In this document: in pieces, positions 9,736 through 19,242 of the stretch | Position numbering within the stretch: position 1 is the stretch's first letter | Layout of the letters: each line of letters begins with the position of its first letter | DNA from: Superficieibacter electus | GTDB lineage: Bacteria > Pseudomonadota > Gammaproteobacteria > Enterobacterales > Enterobacteriaceae | DNA: 64,000 bases | NCBI RefSeq assembly: GCF_002915575.1 | Contig: NZ_PQGD01000002.1 | Location: forward strand, 287,169 to 351,168 | Direction: 5' to 3' | Position numbers and translations under genes: made by a program | Notes under the pieces: model-generated | Database searches by the model: none | What the model saw: the letters and a program-made list of their open reading frames with translations, nothing else | What the model was told of the DNA's origin: nothing

Positions 9736-10039
9736 GTATATATTCAAAAAAATGTTAACACACTGAATTGAAAGATATTTTCTCATTAAATAACATAAAA
9801 CGCTGCACATAACAGCTCTCTAATACCAGAACAATAACAATTACTTGCCTTTAGTTTTGGGGAAAGGATTTTGGGGTGCACCCAGTCACGCAAAAACTGA
9901 TAGAGCAGTCACAAAAGAAAATTTTGCGAGGAGCTTTCCAGAATTGAACCTTGCCGCTTTACCAAGCAGGTCATAGTCGGCAAGATCGCTACCGATTATT
10001 CCTTTATGCGCGCGCAACTTTTTAATGCTTTGCTAATCT
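9736..10039. other. left prophage end, no intact gene
   Basis: 304 bp between attL and the tail-fibre gene. On the minus strand a frame after a TAG encodes about 47 residues ending TALSVFA. It has no ribosome-binding site and looks like a remnant. An inverted repeat CTTGCCG/CGGCAAG lies near 9952-9985. TTTTGGGG motifs at 9855-9876 are listed separately. Confidence 0.5.
9855..9876 (+). repeat. candidate integrase arm-type site, left end
   Basis: Two copies of TTTTGGGG separated by AAAGGA lie about 120 bp inside attL. The same motif in the same orientation occurs three times at 52978-53011 next to attR, as expected for arm-type integrase binding sites. Confidence 0.5.
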
Positions 10040-11437
10040 TCACATCACTTGAGAGCTGACTGTCTCTTTTGGCCTTCTCGGTGCATTTTGAGGTTCTATC
10101 ACGCCATACATGCCAGCGATAGCGTTTTGGTAAATTTGTCTGCTGTACTCTTCCTCGTCGTCAACATACGACGTAAAAATGAGACCATCCCCGACACCCT
10201 CGATATCGCATCTCACACAAACAAATCGTTCGTCAGTATGGTCGCCACCAAAAAAGTCGACACGATCTTCGTTCGGGTAAAACGGTTGGCAAATATTTGA
10301 AAACTTAGTGATGCTACCGATTGACACTCGCTGCGCCATGCCTACCCCGAGTGCATCTGAGTCGTTACTATTATTTGTCGTCGTTGCGCACATACGCCAG
10401 ATTCCCGGCATATATTTTTCGTCAAACATTAAATTAGTTTCTGCGGTCTTCCACGGCTTATATAAACTGGCTGGTGAAAGCAGGTATCCCGGCAATAGCG
10501 CTCCAAAATGGACGGAGACTGGCGACACGCCAGTGAATAGATAGTATGGCACGAACAGCGCAACCATAACAGTAATTCCGTCTCCCATGAATTTAATCGG
10601 CTGAACATTGACGTTCCCATCGCTATCAGGCCCGACATAATTAACTGTTCTCACGGGATCATAATTCCCGGCGTGCCAAACTTCATAGTCGTGGCCACCG
10701 GATGCATACATTAAGTCATGAACAGTTGCGCCGCCCAGCCGAAGCTTTGCATCGCTGATCAGGTTTGTAACCTTTCCGGCATCACCTGAGAGCGTTCCCA
10801 CCTGCGTTCCGTTGTATGTCAGACAAATAGTCGGTGCTATGATTTTTTTTCCAGCCGCTACTGTGGTGTCATCATTAAACTGCGTCATTTGGTTAAAGGA
10901 GTTTTTTTCTTTGAAAATATTCTCTTTATCACGATACGCAATATCGCCATTGATACCAATGTTTTCACGCGCCTGCTTTTGTGCCGCAGCGCCCTGCTCT
11001 GCTATTTCTGACAATAACTGGTCGATCCTCAGATACCCATCAAAAATATCCTCCGACGTGTACATCAGTTGCGCCCATTTGGTGTTATCTGCGGGCGTTG
11101 ATGTGTTGTCATCAACCAGAGAATAATAAACGCCTTTATCAAATCTGACGATCGCGGATTTCTGGTACGGGAATGCCGTGCCGTCATTGACCTCTTCAGT
11201 TATAAACTCTGGTACGCCAGACGACTAGTATTCGTTAATGGCCTTAGTGATAATATAGAACAGCCAGTTCATTTTTTGGCGTTCGATATTTTTCGCGTTT
11301 TCATCAGTAAGCTGATCGCGTTCATAATCATAACCGTATCCGGTCATCATTGAAACATCGCCTGTTGATTGCAGGGCATCAGGTATGTCGCTCTTATCCC
11401 CCAGCGATGCAAAGGGGGTTTTTATAAATCTTTCCAT
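10040..11437 (-). pseudogene. distal tail fibre gene interrupted by an amber codon
   Basis: Read through the TAG at 11225-11227, the frame encodes 465 residues. The first 70 (MERFIKTPFASLGDK...) and the segment after the stop (SSGVPEFITEEVNDG...) align continuously with the N-terminus of the neighbouring tail fibre at 11444-12700, where the position of the stop is a glutamine (YQENGVPDY). A single CAG-to-TAG change therefore explains it. The C-terminal part (from 11065) has fibre-like low-complexity and aromatic-rich sequence. Re-initiation at ATG 11065 is possible but has no good ribosome-binding site. Confidence 0.85.
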
Positions 11438-11443
11438 TAATTC

Positions 11444-12700
11444 TCACTCCACGACAATATTAAATGCGGGGGCCATATCAACGGTTCCTATCATCCATTG
11501 CGCCCCGCCAATAATTGAGCTTTCGTATATCCGATATAGAAAAAACACGCTGTTTTTCGTCTTCCAACTTTCGCGTGCTATTAAAAATGAACCAGGCGCA
11601 ATAGTTGATTCATAACTATTCGACAGGCAGGTGACGGACCAAGAAGCACTGGCTTTTACCCCCTTACCCGCCAGTGGATCATTTATTGAATCCTTGCTTA
11701 TTGAATACGAACACCCTGCAGTAAATGCAAATGTCGCCCAGTCAATAATGATTGCAGAGGAATTTTCTCGTTTCAGTGAGCTATTACTCTCGGAAGGAAC
11801 CCATGCCGGAATTTTATCCAACATCAACGTGAAGGGATCGGTATCTTTCACGATATTTTTTCCGGCGGCGCTACCGAGTTTAATGACCCCGTCGGCGTTC
11901 GGTGAGTATGTTTTCCCATCAGATAAAATACTGACAGCGGAACCGCCCCCGGATTCTCCCCTGGGAATACCCAGATTCAACACCTGGGTTGGCGTGGTGC
12001 CTATTATCTCAGCGGTTGCAGCCTCGCCTGCCGCCAGCGTTTGCACCGTGCCGACAGACAGCACATTGGCAGGACCCGGATCGCCAGGCTTACCTGGATC
12101 GCCAACAGGGATACCCAAGCTTAATACCTGCTCAGGGGATTCACCTGTCACGCTCGCCGTGGCTGGTACACCTGCTGGCAGGGTTTGCACTGTACCAATA
12201 GACAACCCAGCCGCCGTGCTGGGTTGTGGGTTTGACGGCGTGTACGGCCGCTCGCCGTTAATGTCGAGATTTCCGTTAATGGTTAGATCGCCGGTAATAA
12301 CCCCGCCATTTGTCCCCATGTATGCTGATGGATCGAACAGACACCAAGTGTTTCTGTCCGGGGTGTTGGTGTTTGCGTCAGTCAGTGAAAAATAGACTTT
12401 ACCGTTATACCGGACAAGCGCCGCCGCCGAATACGCAAAATCGATCCCTCCGTTCTCGGCCTTTGTAATATAGTCGGGAACGCCATTTTCCTGATATTTT
12501 TTTATTTCAGTTGTAACCAGACACAGGAGCCAGTTTAATTTATTGCGTTCAATGACTTTCGCTTCGTCGTCGTTGTCAATGTCTTTTTCATAATCAGGCC
12601 CGTAACCCTCGTCAAAGCTGATTTCACCTGAATCTTGTTTATCCTGCGGAATGGTTTCTTTGTCGCCGTTTACTGAAAAGGGTTTTTGTATATAGGTCAT
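11444..12700 (-). CDS. tail fibre protein
   Basis: A 418-residue protein starting at 12700, where its ATG overlaps the TGA of the DUF2612 gene. The N-terminus (to about residue 110) is shared with the broken fibre downstream and probably attaches to the baseplate. The middle carries two repeats of about 35 residues (SIGTVQTLPAG / SVGTVQTLAAG) around a short collagen-like GDPGKPGDPGP segment, which usually forms a trimeric shaft. The C-terminus is probably the receptor-binding or trimerisation part. Confidence 0.8.
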   Translation of the reverse strand: MTYIQKPFSVNGDKETIPQDKQDSGEISFDEGYGPDYEKDIDNDDEAKVIERNKLNWLLCLVTTEIKKYQENGVPDYITKAENGGIDFAYSAAALVRYNGKVYFSLTDANTNTPDRNTWCLFDPSAYMGTNGGVITGDLTINGNLDINGERPYTPSNPQPSTAAGLSIGTVQTLPAGVPATASVTGESPEQVLSLGIPVGDPGKPGDPGPANVLSVGTVQTLAAGEAATAEIIGTTPTQVLNLGIPRGESGGGSAVSILSDGKTYSPNADGVIKLGSAAGKNIVKDTDPFTLMLDKIPAWVPSESNSSLKRENSSAIIIDWATFAFTAGCSYSISKDSINDPLAGKGVKASASWSVTCLSNSYESTIAPGSFLIARESWKTKNSVFFLYRIYESSIIGGAQWMIGTVDMAPAFNIVVE

Positions 12701-13380
12701 TCTGCCGTCTTCTTTTGTCTGAAATTGCCTTTCCGAAAATTGTTTCGCTCGTCGCCGAACGCCCATACTTTTCTGTTTGAGTTCCTGAATTCATATGTCA
12801 TACCCACGCCAGCGGGCAGCGGGAAAACGTTATATTTATCGAACACAAAACGAATAGATTCGTTAGGTTTGAAATCAAATATTACCGCAACCGCGCTCAT
12901 GTCATATTTATCTAAAACGTAACCACCGCCCTTATGACCAAATACGTAGTTCATTACCCGGTTCATTTCCGGGATAGTTCCACGGCTGACAAGATAAAAA
13001 TACCTGAGTTTGAGCACCATTCGTTTTTGCTCTGTCGTCAGCGTTATCTCATCCCCGAAGTGATGCTGAAAATTCCCGTTATTAAAATTCTTGTGAGTGC
13101 TTGCAAATCCCCAAGTTGGTTTTATTGGGTTTGGTGCGTCAGAGGTAACAACAAGCGGAATGCCGAGAATAATTGCCCATACGCCGAGACCGAAAGAATT
13201 TGCGGTATCCATGTTAAATACGTTGGTATACCACTCGCGCCAGAACGCTTCATGATTTGTGATATACCAGTCTTTTTTGCGTTGCAGTATGCCCTGCAAA
13301 TTTTCTGCGTCGTTATATTGCCAGAGTATTGCGCGCAGGAGGTCAACTGAAAAATTAAACTCCTGAATAGTGTCGCTCAT
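12697..13380 (-). CDS. DUF2612 baseplate/tail protein
   Basis: A 227-residue protein between baseplate J and the tail fibre, the position of the P2 gpI-like protein that caps the baseplate wedge. The sequence (LLRAILWQYNDAENLQ; GTIPEMNRVMNYVFG; a C-terminal FRKGNFRQ) fits the DUF2612 family. It overlaps both neighbours by four bases, indicating coupled translation. Confidence 0.75.
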   Translation of the reverse strand: MSDTIQEFNFSVDLLRAILWQYNDAENLQGILQRKKDWYITNHEAFWREWYTNVFNMDTANSFGLGVWAIILGIPLVVTSDAPNPIKPTWGFASTHKNFNNGNFQHHFGDEITLTTEQKRMVLKLRYFYLVSRGTIPEMNRVMNYVFGHKGGGYVLDKYDMSAVAVIFDFKPNESIRFVFDKYNVFPLPAGVGMTYEFRNSNRKVWAFGDERNNFRKGNFRQKKTAE

Positions 13381-14573
13381 ACAATATTTACCTGGATCGT
13401 TGATTCAGCAACAACAGCCTTTTGCCAGATTTCGATTGGCAAAGTATCGACTGAAAACGTCATTTTAGAAATGTCGGCAATTTCCAATTTTTTTATAAAA
13501 ATATCCGGGTAGTTCCGGTTGACCGCTGATGCCGCCTCGAACGGCGAAACGTCAGTGCCAACGGTAAATCCATCTTCTCCATCCTGCTCGCCTCGTGCGT
13601 AATCGACGATAGCTAATCGTACCGCATCCTGGATTTGTACGGTGCTCATAGCGCGGGATGATACGTAAACACGCATCAGGATAGTAATCTCCTCAGGGCG
13701 AGAAAATTTAACGTCGTAGGGCTGGCCTGATACGGCGTCAACGACCGTGACGGTCGTATTGCCGTTATACCCGCACCCCGCGCTTTTGCTCGCCAGCAAC
13801 GCCTGTGCGATATTTTCATCCGTGCCACCGTCTACGCAGACATAGACAGAGTGAGGAGCCATCGTCACTCCATCAATAACCCGCTCCTCACCAGCAATAT
13901 TTTCACGGAATGACAGGCTTTTTACTCCCGGGACATCATAAATAGCTGACGTGATAGCCTCTGTTGTCGAAACCCCCTGTAACGCCAGGGTCTTGCGCCG
14001 CATCGAACGCGCCGAAACGTCAGATTGAACGTTCTGCCCCAGACTACCCACAGTTTCATTTGTTACCGTCTCCCAGCCCAGCACGGCGTCAATTATTTGC
14101 GTCAGGCTGTCGATCGGTACGGGCACTGGCCCCACAGAGGTGGACTGGAATATCGCACTGACCGTCCCCAGTTCACCAATAACAACCTGCTCGACCGTGG
14201 CGAACTCGTCCCCATTTTTTGTCCGGGCACGCGATCCTGCCGGAATGATGGCCGCGGCGACACCGCGACAAATACCGACGACTTGCGAACGGGTGGCCCC
14301 ACGCCGCTGGCCGCCAGTCAGCATCCAGATCGCGTCAAGAAAAATCCCCCCCGCCAGATTTGGGTTGATCTGGTTTGCCAGCGCTGCGTTATTCTCAATA
14401 ACCGTCGTTCGCGCCTTTACCTCGGCATTAATCAAAACGCCCTGCGGAGTCCAGTCGTCAGTGATCAAATCATCGCCGAATACCGCACGGTACTCATCGC
14501 GCACCTCGTCGATCACGTTATCGGTGTCCGGCATGATAACGCCGGTTGAGTTGATATATTTATACTCAGCCAT
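13377..14573 (-). CDS. baseplate J-like protein
   Basis: A 398-residue protein of the Baseplate_J/Mu gp47 family, with the N-terminal pattern DEVRDEYRAVFGDDL, the central GG-F-LDAIWML-GG and a C-terminal region with RNYPDIFIKKLEI. These proteins form the wedge of contractile tails that opens on adsorption. It overlaps the gp25-like gene upstream by eight bases and the DUF2612 gene downstream by four. Confidence 0.88.
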   Translation of the reverse strand: MAEYKYINSTGVIMPDTDNVIDEVRDEYRAVFGDDLITDDWTPQGVLINAEVKARTTVIENNAALANQINPNLAGGIFLDAIWMLTGGQRRGATRSQVVGICRGVAAAIIPAGSRARTKNGDEFATVEQVVIGELGTVSAIFQSTSVGPVPVPIDSLTQIIDAVLGWETVTNETVGSLGQNVQSDVSARSMRRKTLALQGVSTTEAITSAIYDVPGVKSLSFRENIAGEERVIDGVTMAPHSVYVCVDGGTDENIAQALLASKSAGCGYNGNTTVTVVDAVSGQPYDVKFSRPEEITILMRVYVSSRAMSTVQIQDAVRLAIVDYARGEQDGEDGFTVGTDVSPFEAASAVNRNYPDIFIKKLEIADISKMTFSVDTLPIEIWQKAVVAESTIQVNIV

Positions 14574-14910
14574 TCAGCAGTAACTCCCCGTAATCGGTAA
14601 TGATCGTCACGGAATAACGCAGGGCGTTATCTATGGTCGTGACAGTGATGGACAGCACATCGTGTACACCGGGGCTGTCAAGCAGCATCTGGCGCAATTG
14701 TGCTTCATATACTGCCGGATTCGGCGATCCGTTCCAGACCACATCGAACGTTGGCAAACCGAGGTTAGTGGCGTACATCATTTCACCGAGTTGCGCCTGT
14801 GCGCCCTGCTGCGCACTGTGCATTGCGGCGGTCAGATCTTTCGCAACCGCAAGATTGCCCGCCGCGTTGATAAAAATGTCATTCTTTGCATTAACCGCAA
14901 TACTTTTCAT
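14566..14910 (-). CDS. gp25/W-like baseplate wedge protein
   Basis: A 114-residue protein with the features of gp25-like lysozyme-related wedge subunits: DIFINAAGNLAVAKD, a central GEMMYATNLGLP and YEAQLRQMLLDSPGV. In contractile phages this small subunit links the baseplate to the sheath. It sits between the spike and the J-like gene, as is usual. Confidence 0.75.
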   Translation of the reverse strand: MKSIAVNAKNDIFINAAGNLAVAKDLTAAMHSAQQGAQAQLGEMMYATNLGLPTFDVVWNGSPNPAVYEAQLRQMLLDSPGVHDVLSITVTTIDNALRYSVTIITDYGELLLNG

Positions 14911-14918
14911 ATCCGCCT

Positions 14919-15614
14919 CTACGCATACGGTCCGTTCGTGTTGCCTTGTCCGCGATCAACGCCGCCGTGCCAGTGGCTTTCATAAGGCCTGCTGTCGATA
15001 TCAGCGCCCCCCTCAAGCCGTGTGCGCCCCTTCACGACCAGCCGTTTTTCCAGCATTGTGTCTCCGGTTACTTTCAGCGGCCCGTCAACTTCCAGCCCAT
15101 TCATAGCGGTGATTTTTACTTTATCTGGCCAAATTGCGAGGCGGGTTTTCCCGTCCAGCGTCTGCAACACCGCATGCTCAACATCTTCGTCGGCGATCTG
15201 GTACTTTGTCATAACATCTGGAATGAACAGCCCATCCTCGAAACTGTGCATTCTCCGGGTGTTGGGCTGTTCCTCAGCCAGATTTTGTAGATAGAGGGAA
15301 ATGTCACGATCGCTGGCTTTAATCCAGCCGTAGTCGCCGGGTTTCAGATTGAACGACAACATGTAGTTGCCACCGCCGATATTCAGTACTGGTACACTGA
15401 CCAGTTGTGCCCGTGTGATACGTTCTTTTTCCGTCGTTACCATGGCGATCATTGGCTGCACGCAGGCGCGGTTTTCTTTTCTGTCATATGACACGATTTG
15501 CGCTGGCAGCATGTCGTCCAGCCCCTGAATCAGCTTTCCGAAAACACCCCGCAGCATCCCGGCCATTGTTCCGTCGTTGCCTGGGTTTTGTGAAGGTTTT
15601 GCGATATCAGCCAT
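14919..15614 (-). CDS. Gp138-family baseplate spike protein
   Basis: A 231-residue protein with an N-terminal OB-like domain (QIVSYDRKENRACVQPMI) followed by beta-helical sequence and a short His/Gly-rich tip (SHWHGGVDRGQGN), typical of the membrane-piercing spike of contractile tails; the tip histidines may hold a metal. The start at 15614 overlaps the hub gene and has a GGAGG site; an upstream ATG at 15632 is less likely. Confidence 0.8.
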   Translation of the reverse strand: MADIAKPSQNPGNDGTMAGMLRGVFGKLIQGLDDMLPAQIVSYDRKENRACVQPMIAMVTTEKERITRAQLVSVPVLNIGGGNYMLSFNLKPGDYGWIKASDRDISLYLQNLAEEQPNTRRMHSFEDGLFIPDVMTKYQIADEDVEHAVLQTLDGKTRLAIWPDKVKITAMNGLEVDGPLKVTGDTMLEKRLVVKGRTRLEGGADIDSRPYESHWHGGVDRGQGNTNGPYA

Positions 15615-16434
15615 TGCGAGTTGCCTCCGCAACGAAATAAAACGGTGTGTCGTGGGAGGCGATGTCGAAATTTAGTTTTGTGATGGTGTAACTGCCGTTC
15701 GCCGCCGGGTTCATCTCGCTAGTGATGCGCAGTTCACTACCGAGCGTGGTTTGTTGATCGAGTAAAAATTTCACTTTGACTCCTTTCTCAGTCAATTCGG
15801 GAATGCCGATCATCCCGCTGTCTTTATCCAGAACGCGCACGCTACCGGACAAGGGGATGCCGCTGTCTTTGACGATCAACTGATCATCATCAACGAAAAC
15901 ATCTACATCACCCGCCGCCTGTAGCCGCTCCGTTTGTTTCAGCGCTGCGCCGCTAAAAGCGTAGTTTGCAATATTTTTATCTGTGGCCTGAAAGTTCAGC
16001 TTCAGACCCATTCTCCCGGCGGCCTGCTGAGAGATGGTGCTCAACTGCTCTTGTTTCCCATTACTTTGCGCGATGATTACGCCCTTTTGCGACTGCGCTG
16101 TTTTCGATTTGACCGTCAGCGCTATGTCCGGCGGCTGAGATGGAACTGCCGAGGTTATATCCCCGATGTACAGTAACCGCGTTCCGGTTGACTGACGGCC
16201 AACATAGAGATACAGGCGCTTTGGGGTTTTGTTCTGATTAAACGGTGACGTTTCGGTAATAAGATAATTGCGGGTGGATTTTTTCAGGTTCGTAATTTTG
16301 ACGGTACATTCATTCTGATTCGGGTTTGCGAATTTTGTGCCGCTGGCCGATATTGCTAAATCGCTGAACTGCTGGATTTGTCCGCCAATCTCGATCCCTA
16401 CGACAACTACCCGAGGATCAATTTCAGCCGCCAT
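15607..16434 (-). CDS. baseplate hub protein
   Basis: A 275-residue protein that begins MAAEIDPRVVVVGIEIGG and contains NECTVKITNLKKSTRNYLI, resembling hub (gpD/gp27-like) proteins of this phage group. It would form the trimeric ring on which the spike sits. The gene order plug, hub, spike, wedge supports the call. It overlaps both neighbours. Confidence 0.65.
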   Translation of the reverse strand: MAAEIDPRVVVVGIEIGGQIQQFSDLAISASGTKFANPNQNECTVKITNLKKSTRNYLITETSPFNQNKTPKRLYLYVGRQSTGTRLLYIGDITSAVPSQPPDIALTVKSKTAQSQKGVIIAQSNGKQEQLSTISQQAAGRMGLKLNFQATDKNIANYAFSGAALKQTERLQAAGDVDVFVDDDQLIVKDSGIPLSGSVRVLDKDSGMIGIPELTEKGVKVKFLLDQQTTLGSELRITSEMNPAANGSYTITKLNFDIASHDTPFYFVAEATRNG

Positions 16435-16735
16435 TACGATACGCCTCCATTTCGTCAGCCGTTACGTAAACAAGAGTTTGCCTGCCGAAACGCGTGTAAT
16501 ATGGCACGTCATCATCCTCCGTGAGAAAGACAAAATTCCCGGCCTCACAATACTGGTACGGAATAATCAAAATCCCTGACAATAGTCTTGTATTGCTGAT
16601 TATTATTTTACTATCTCGCTCGATAGTAATCATCATTAATCCGCCAGCCTCTTTGATAGTCAGTTTGTGATTTATTCCATCCAGTAGAATAGATAATGAT
16701 TGATTAGGTTCGTTATTAAGTGGGATCGTAATCAT
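16424..16735 (-). CDS. baseplate plug-like protein
   Basis: A 103-residue protein starting MITIPLNNEPNQSLSILLDG, a pattern shared by small baseplate plug proteins that lie between the Dit-like protein and the hub in related myoviruses. The role, closing the tube above the hub, is inferred from position and family. Confidence 0.6.
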   Translation of the reverse strand: MITIPLNNEPNQSLSILLDGINHKLTIKEAGGLMMITIERDSKIIISNTRLLSGILIIPYQYCEAGNFVFLTEDDDVPYYTRFGRQTLVYVTADEMEAYRNGG

Positions 16736-17274
16736 GAAAATATAATATCGTAAATAGTTGAACCGGCCTTACCCTGTTGTCCTGTAGACGGAGTGGTCCC
16801 TTGCTGTTGCCCCCGGCCTGTCGTAGGACTGTCACGCGGCACTGAGGGATCTCCGTTAGCTCCTCCCTTTGACGCACCGCCAGAGAATTTTGTAGAGGCA
16901 ATTTTCTGCTCAACCAGCGTAATTTCCATCGGCAGGGCGTCGATCAGATCCGAGCTTTCGTCGTGCGGCATTCCGGAAATCATCATGTTTTGATACGTTC
17001 CTGCCAGCGTCTGCACTGTCAGCAAATCGCCACGCAGCCAGTACTGACGAATCTGCTGATATACGTCGCGATACGCATCCCCTGGAATTATCAATGAGAG
17101 TTTAATTTCAACGGGCAAAATTACCCGGTGATCGACAACACTAGCCCCGCTCTCTACAGGATGCTGCATTGCTTTGGCTTCTTCTTTGACCGTCGCTTTT
17201 ATGGGACGGGCATCCGGGAATATCTGCCGAAATGACGAGTCCAGAACGGCGACGACATCAGCCGTAGTTTGCAT
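16732..17274 (-). CDS. Dit-like phage tail protein
   Basis: A 180-residue protein whose first 125 residues resemble the N-terminal domain of Dit-like distal tail proteins (HRVILPVEIKLSLIIPGDAYRDVYQQIRQ). The remaining C-terminus is a Gly/Ser/Thr/Gln-rich low-complexity tail. It lies directly after the tape measure gene, as expected for the tail-tip connection. Confidence 0.65.
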   Translation of the reverse strand: MQTTADVVAVLDSSFRQIFPDARPIKATVKEEAKAMQHPVESGASVVDHRVILPVEIKLSLIIPGDAYRDVYQQIRQYWLRGDLLTVQTLAGTYQNMMISGMPHDESSDLIDALPMEITLVEQKIASTKFSGGASKGGANGDPSVPRDSPTTGRGQQQGTTPSTGQQGKAGSTIYDIIFS

Positions 17275-17276
17275 TT

Positions 17277-19019
17277 TTACCCCCAGATTGCGTCGTCAAA
17301 TTCACTGGCAGTTCGATCAAAGTGGGCGCTTAACCCGTCGCCAATGTCTGACGCGATCCCGGCTGCGTCGGTTGCCTGCGTGATTACCTCAATTTTATCA
17401 ATACTGAACTGAGTGGTTTTATTCAGTTGTTGTGGCTGATTGACGATGCTGTTTGTTGTCTGGCTGGCCAGGGGTGATTGACTGGCTGCGGTGATCTCAC
17501 GCTGCGCCCTGCTCTGTAAATCTCGTAACTCGTCAGAACTAGCGATCCCAAATGTCTGAGCACTTGCGCTGGTCCCGCTCGCCACTGCTGGCGTGCCACT
17601 ATTTTTCTGTTCCACAGCCCCGCCAGCCTCAGCAGGGGCAGACGTCCCCACCCCTCCCGAATCCATATCCATGCCAAGCATAACCTTAACTTTTTCAGGC
17701 AGGATACCCGTAATTTTATTCCAGGCTTTCATGATGTACGCCACGACTTCATCCCAAATACCGATCACCTGTTTTTTCATTGATTCAAACCCGTCAACAA
17801 ATTGTTGCGTCAATTTGCTGATGCCGAAAAATTTATCAAACCAGACCCACAGTTCCGAAAGATTTTTCTTCATATTGTCGATAGCTGCCTGTGGGTTTGT
17901 GAATAAATCCCACAAGGCTTCAACCAAAAGTGCGCACAGATCCCAGACGATTTTGCACCACGCACCGACGAATTTTAGGGCATCAGCCAGCTTGGGATAT
18001 TCCTTCGATAATTCGCCGATGATTGAATTATTTCCTTCAAGGTAATTGTTAAAATCATCCAGGATTAGCGCAAATGCCGCCACCGCCGCTGCAATCAAAA
18101 TAATGGGCCAGGTAGCCGCCAGAGTCGCTGTTGCCGCAGCCCACATTGCCGGGGTGTAGTACATAGCAATTGCGGTAGCGCCAGTAATAAAAAATATTCT
18201 CACCGCATCTTTATGCTGGTAAAAAAATTCAACCGTCTTTTCTACGAGTTTTAAGAAGCCCGTCAGTGCGGGCATTATGCTCACGCTAGCCTGTGTTGCA
18301 AGGCTATTAAACATTGATTTAGTTGAGTCGAGTTCAAACTTAAATTTCTGAGCAACCTCTGCATCCTGCTTAGTCACAACTCCAAATTCTTTTTGCGTTT
18401 TGATCATATCTTCAATGGCCTTTCGGCCTTTTAGAATCATATCAACGGTTCGGTTGTCAGTTACTCCCAACTCTTTTATCCGAAAGATCGCCTGCTCACG
18501 GGACAATGTTGATATCGAATCCGCTAGATCTAGCATCCCCTGTGCAGCATTTTTCACTGAGCCATCAGTATTTTTTAAAGAGATGCCAAGTCTTTGAAAT
18601 GCCTGAGCGGCCCCGGATTCTGCATCCGACATAGCCTCGCCCATTTTTTCCGCCATGTCCGTGAGGCTATCGCGCATCCCTTCCGCCTCACCTCCAGCGC
18701 GTTCAGCGGCCTGTCCCCACGCATCAATGTCTTCGATCGGCATATTCAAGGACGCGGCAGAACGTGCCAGGGCGTCAATTTCGTCAGCCTTTTCGATGGC
18801 CCCCCCAATTGCACCGCCAATACTTAGAAATGCCGCCAATGAACCCAGTGCTACTTTTGAAAACTCGGCCATTGATTCTGTTAATCCATCCGTGGACGCT
18901 CCAATTTTATCAAGCGTGCTGTCCAGCGCCTCAGCCGATTTATTCGCCTCTTCTGCGCCTTTCTTTACGTCTGAGGCATCGGATTCGAAGAGTATCAAAA
19001 ATGTATCAAGTACTGACAT
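17277..19019 (-). CDS. tail tape measure protein
   Basis: A 580-residue protein starting MSVLDTFLILFESDASD after a GGAGGAG site; the longer ORF to 19124 overlaps the chaperone gene and is rejected. Long alpha-helical stretches are interrupted by hydrophobic, membrane-like segments (IAMYYTPAMWAAATATLAATW near residue 310). It is encoded after the two chaperone frames and before the baseplate genes. It should set tail length and be ejected during infection. It is shorter than many tape measures. Confidence 0.85.
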   Translation of the reverse strand: MSVLDTFLILFESDASDVKKGAEEANKSAEALDSTLDKIGASTDGLTESMAEFSKVALGSLAAFLSIGGAIGGAIEKADEIDALARSAASLNMPIEDIDAWGQAAERAGGEAEGMRDSLTDMAEKMGEAMSDAESGAAQAFQRLGISLKNTDGSVKNAAQGMLDLADSISTLSREQAIFRIKELGVTDNRTVDMILKGRKAIEDMIKTQKEFGVVTKQDAEVAQKFKFELDSTKSMFNSLATQASVSIMPALTGFLKLVEKTVEFFYQHKDAVRIFFITGATAIAMYYTPAMWAAATATLAATWPIILIAAAVAAFALILDDFNNYLEGNNSIIGELSKEYPKLADALKFVGAWCKIVWDLCALLVEALWDLFTNPQAAIDNMKKNLSELWVWFDKFFGISKLTQQFVDGFESMKKQVIGIWDEVVAYIMKAWNKITGILPEKVKVMLGMDMDSGGVGTSAPAEAGGAVEQKNSGTPAVASGTSASAQTFGIASSDELRDLQSRAQREITAASQSPLASQTTNSIVNQPQQLNKTTQFSIDKIEVITQATDAAGIASDIGDGLSAHFDRTASEFDDAIWG

Positions 19020-19059
19020 TACTCCTCCAGAAAAGAAGGCCGCTCTTGCAGCCCGCTTG

Positions 19060-19242
19060 TTACCGCTGGTTCTTTTGTTGTGAATGTTGCATTGCGAGAT
19101 ATTCGTTATAGCGAGGAATGGCAATTGTTTCCCACATCAGGAAAGCATCCTCCAGCGAATAGACCGTTCTTAGTTCGTGGAGCGTGGCCCGCCCTTCTGC
19201 GACAATTGCGCCGATAAAGCCGTCGACATTTTGGTAATCCAC
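19060..19242 (-). CDS. tail assembly chaperone, second frame (T part)
   Basis: A 60-residue frame (MDYQNVDGFIGAIVAEGRA) overlapping the end of the first chaperone gene and lying just before the tape measure. Its only start is a GTG at 19242 without a convincing ribosome-binding site. Its frame is open upstream to a TTTAAAA slippery site, so it is probably made mainly as a fusion by -1 frameshifting, like lambda gpGT. Confidence 0.7.
   Translation of the reverse strand: MDYQNVDGFIGAIVAEGRATLHELRTVYSLEDAFLMWETIAIPRYNEYLAMQHSQQKNQR

Noticed and set aside
11631-12395. A 254-codon plus-strand frame across the tail fibre gene
   Set aside because: It is antisense to an overlapping chain of tail genes and mirrors the fibre repeats.
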